Shown here: positions 62,333 through 64,000 of the stretch, one piece after another
Position numbering within the stretch: the stretch's first letter is position 1
Layout of the letters: every line of letters begins with the position of its first letter
NCBI RefSeq assembly: GCF_016629665.1
Contig: NZ_JAEPRQ010000008.1
Location: 124,001-188,000 of the forward strand
Source: Paracoccus caeni
GTDB lineage: Bacteria > Pseudomonadota > Alphaproteobacteria > Rhodobacterales > Rhodobacteraceae
Length of the DNA: 64,000 nucleotides
Reading direction: 5' to 3'
Notes under the pieces: model-generated
Told to the model about the DNA's origin: nothing
Seen by the model: the letters and a program-made list of their open reading frames with translations, nothing else
Databases searched by the model: none
Position numbers and translations under genes: made by a program

Positions 62333-62478
62333 CGCTTCACCCCGGCGCATGGCCATGAAAATCTGCCCGGACATTGGTTAAATTTTTCGGTCATTGCAAT
62401 TGAGAAAGGCTCCGCGCGGGGCGGAGCCTTTCATTCCTTGGTACCATGGCGCCGTTTCCGGGCACATGGCCGCAGGTC

Positions 62479-63324
62479 TTAGCGCACAGCGCTTTCGACA
62501 GGCGAGATGCCCGAAGCGGTCGTCACCGTCGTCACCGGCACCGAATTGGCGCTGGTCGTGGTGAAGGCGGCGCTTGCAGCCGGATCGGCGACCTGCAGCG
62601 AGGGCGCGTCATTGGCCGGAACCACATAGCCTTCCGGCGTCTCGATCATGCGGCCTTCCAGACGCAGACTTTCCTCGGGGCTGCGGACCTTCACGGCGGT
62701 GCCGATATTGGTCTGTTCGAACAGGTCCATGATGTCCTGGTTGAACAGACGGATACAGCCAGCCGAGGTGGCCTTGCCGATCGAGGACGGGTCCATGGTG
62801 CCGTGGATCCGGTAATAGGTGTCCTGCCCGTTACGATACAGATACAGCGCGCGCGAGCCCAGCGGGTTGTTGATCCCGCCCGGCAGACCGCCTGCGAACT
62901 GCGCGTAAAGCTCTGGCTCGGTGCGGATCATGTTCTGGGTGGGCGTCCAGCCCGGCCAACGCCGCTTCAACTGAATGGTGCCGCTGCCGGCAAAGCCGGT
63001 GCCTGCACGGCCCACCGCCACGCCAAAGCGCGTCGCCTGACCGCCCGGCTGCACGTGATACAGAACGCGCGCATAGGGATCGACGACGATCGTGCCCGGA
63101 CCCTCCGGCCCGTTATAGGGCACGGTCTGGCGCTGGTTGCGGTCGTTCAGATAGGCGGCGCGGACAGCCGGAATATCGACAGGTTCGCCGTTCGGCCCCT
63201 GATCGACACGGGCCTGATAGATGCCGGGAATGGTCGGGGGCGTTGCGAGGGGCGAGCTCGTGGTGGTCGGACCGCATGCGGCCAACCCCAGGGCCAGCGC
63301 CGTGAACAGGGAAGCGAGGCGCAT
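62479..63324 (-). CDS. L,D-transpeptidase (YkuD), lipoprotein
   Basis: The 281-residue protein has a lipobox signal (FTALALGLAACGPTTTSS, Cys17), and a YkuD domain with the catalytic HGTMDPSSIGKATSAGCIRL (His and Cys). L,D-transpeptidases make 3-3 crosslinks in peptidoglycan or attach Braun-type lipoproteins. The proline-rich N-terminus and a hydrophilic C-terminal tail flank the domain. Confidence 0.93.
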   Translation of the reverse strand: MRLASLFTALALGLAACGPTTTSSPLATPPTIPGIYQARVDQGPNGEPVDIPAVRAAYLNDRNQRQTVPYNGPEGPGTIVVDPYARVLYHVQPGGQATRFGVAVGRAGTGFAGSGTIQLKRRWPGWTPTQNMIRTEPELYAQFAGGLPGGINNPLGSRALYLYRNGQDTYYRIHGTMDPSSIGKATSAGCIRLFNQDIMDLFEQTNIGTAVKVRSPEESLRLEGRMIETPEGYVVPANDAPSLQVADPAASAAFTTTSANSVPVTTVTTASGISPVESAVR

Positions 63325-63642
63325 CTTAAGTTTCCTTTTCAGTGTCAGGTCACGCCTGAGGGCGACGCGCCAGACAGCTCATCATCGTTTTCATCGCAGG
63401 CGGCAGGACCGGCGACGATTCGGGCAGGGTTTCATCAGCCTGTTACAATCGGCAGGCGTCAACCCTTCCTCAGCCATTCGAGTTTCCAGCGCCGTAACCC
63501 ATGTGGCAACACGGCGCCAGTCACATCAAAGTCAGATGCGATCGAAACGATCGCGTGTTGTTCCGGTTGCATCACCTTGCCTCTGCCAGCCACCGGGCGA
63601 TGCAATCGCGCAACAGAGCTGCGCGCAACAGAGGCGCGGGGA
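63325..63642. other. 318-bp intergenic region upstream of the L,D-transpeptidase gene
   Basis: No gene is supported. It contains a perfect palindromic pair gcgatcg-aaa-cgatcgc at 63538-63554, which could be an operator. A short stretch gggcgatgcaatcg at about 63596 differs by one base from the core of the dispersed repeat, but is too short to call a copy. Confidence 0.5.
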
Positions 63643-64000
63643 TCACACTCGAATTTCGCTATGTCGGCGATAGGTGCGCGCCCAGCCCGCGCCGATTTGT
63701 GTGGCGCTTGCGGTTGCGATCGCCACCAGACAGGCCGGAGCGGCGAAGTTGCGGTAGAAGTAGTAATGCGCGCCCATGTCTTTCGCGATATCAGCGACAT
63801 ATTGCGGGATCGGCCGACCGACCCCGAAGGATATCGCGGCCAATGCCACATGCATCAGAAGCAGCATCAGACCAGCGCGCCACCAAATTCTCCGGATCAC
63901 AGTGATTTTCGATGAAATCAGCACCAGCGGCGGCGACATAAAGGCCACGCCGATCAGCGCCATGACGACCAGCCCGATCTTCACATCGTGCCGGGCATAG
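63643..64000 (-). CDS. Hypothetical membrane protein (cut by right edge)
   Basis: The minus-strand frame is open to the window edge (visible sequence YARHDVKIGLVVMALIGVAF and on) with no stop, so the start probably lies outside. It has hydrophobic segments LVVMALIGVAFMSPPLVLI, WWRAGLMLLLMHVALAAISF and a shorter one near AAPACLVAIATASA. No family is recognised. A GTG at 63984 is a possible internal start. Confidence 0.65.
   Translation of the reverse strand, partial: YARHDVKIGLVVMALIGVAFMSPPLVLISSKITVIRRIWWRAGLMLLLMHVALAAISFGVGRPIPQYVADIAKDMGAHYYFYRNFAAPACLVAIATASATQIGAGWARTYRRHSEIRV

Noticed and set aside
63596..63620. Possible fourth piece of the dispersed repeat (gggcgatgcaatcg next to gcgcaacag)
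   Set aside because: The two blocks are in the wrong order relative to the full copies and the match is 13 of 14 bases only, so chance is likely.
63459..63851. 130-codon minus-strand open frame near the right edge
   Set aside because: It is Arg/Ser-rich and overlaps, in another phase, the membrane-protein frame that reads better.

Overview
The window looks like a chromosomal segment of an alphaproteobacterium of the Rhodobacterales, most likely Paracoccus or a close relative. The evidence is uniformly high GC with strong third-position bias, a TrcR (DUF1013) gene, a DUF1127 small protein, a Sinorhizobium-type thu locus, and protein sequences that read like Paracoccus/Rhodobacter orthologues. 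I ran no database search, so the genus is an inference. About 57 genes are supported. I found no rRNA or tRNA genes, insertion sequences or CRISPR arrays.

Layout. 1-2119: LysR regulator fragment divergent from wrbA and an MFS transporter. 2200-6292: FecI-type sigma, FecR-type anti-sigma and a TonB-dependent siderophore receptor with an STN signalling domain, a complete cell-surface signalling trio. 6339-13863: an Lrp/AsnC regulator (BkdR-like) divergent from a six-gene operon of thiolase, short-chain dehydrogenase and the four subunits of branched-chain 2-oxoacid dehydrogenase. ilvE follows at 14070 after a strikingly structured spacer. 15318-22593 (minus): the thuR-thuEFGKAB locus for trehalose/maltose-type disaccharide uptake and oxidation, with a perfect LacI-type operator before thuE. 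22755-31313 (minus): a type VI secretion cargo island in the order vgrG, Eag chaperone, PAAR-Rhs effector of 1558 aa with a polymorphic C-terminal toxin, and two candidate immunity genes.

31561-42845: housekeeping and metabolic genes (P1 peptidase, gabD, GlsB-like membrane protein, DUF2007 protein, trcR, RNase T2, truB, NlpC/P60 protein, leucyl aminopeptidase, beta carbonic anhydrase, asd, DedA). 42936-50331: DUF4139 protein, a VPLPA-CTERM-type exported protein, a LuxR regulator, smpB, and a three-gene unit of response regulator, histidine kinase and a cysteine-free periplasmic protein resembling the molybdopterin-binding fold. 50752-64000: sseA, an aromatic/aspartate aminotransferase, an OmpA-family protein, ubiA divergent from rsmE, a DUF1127 protein, an EamA transporter, prmA/msrA, a lytic transglycosylase, a histone-H1-like protein, an L,D-transpeptidase and a membrane protein cut by the right edge.

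The least explained items are the Rhs toxin tip with its putative immunity genes, the sensor trio at 47776-50331, a 147-148 bp dispersed intergenic repeat present twice, and the nested inverted-repeat element between lpdV and ilvE.
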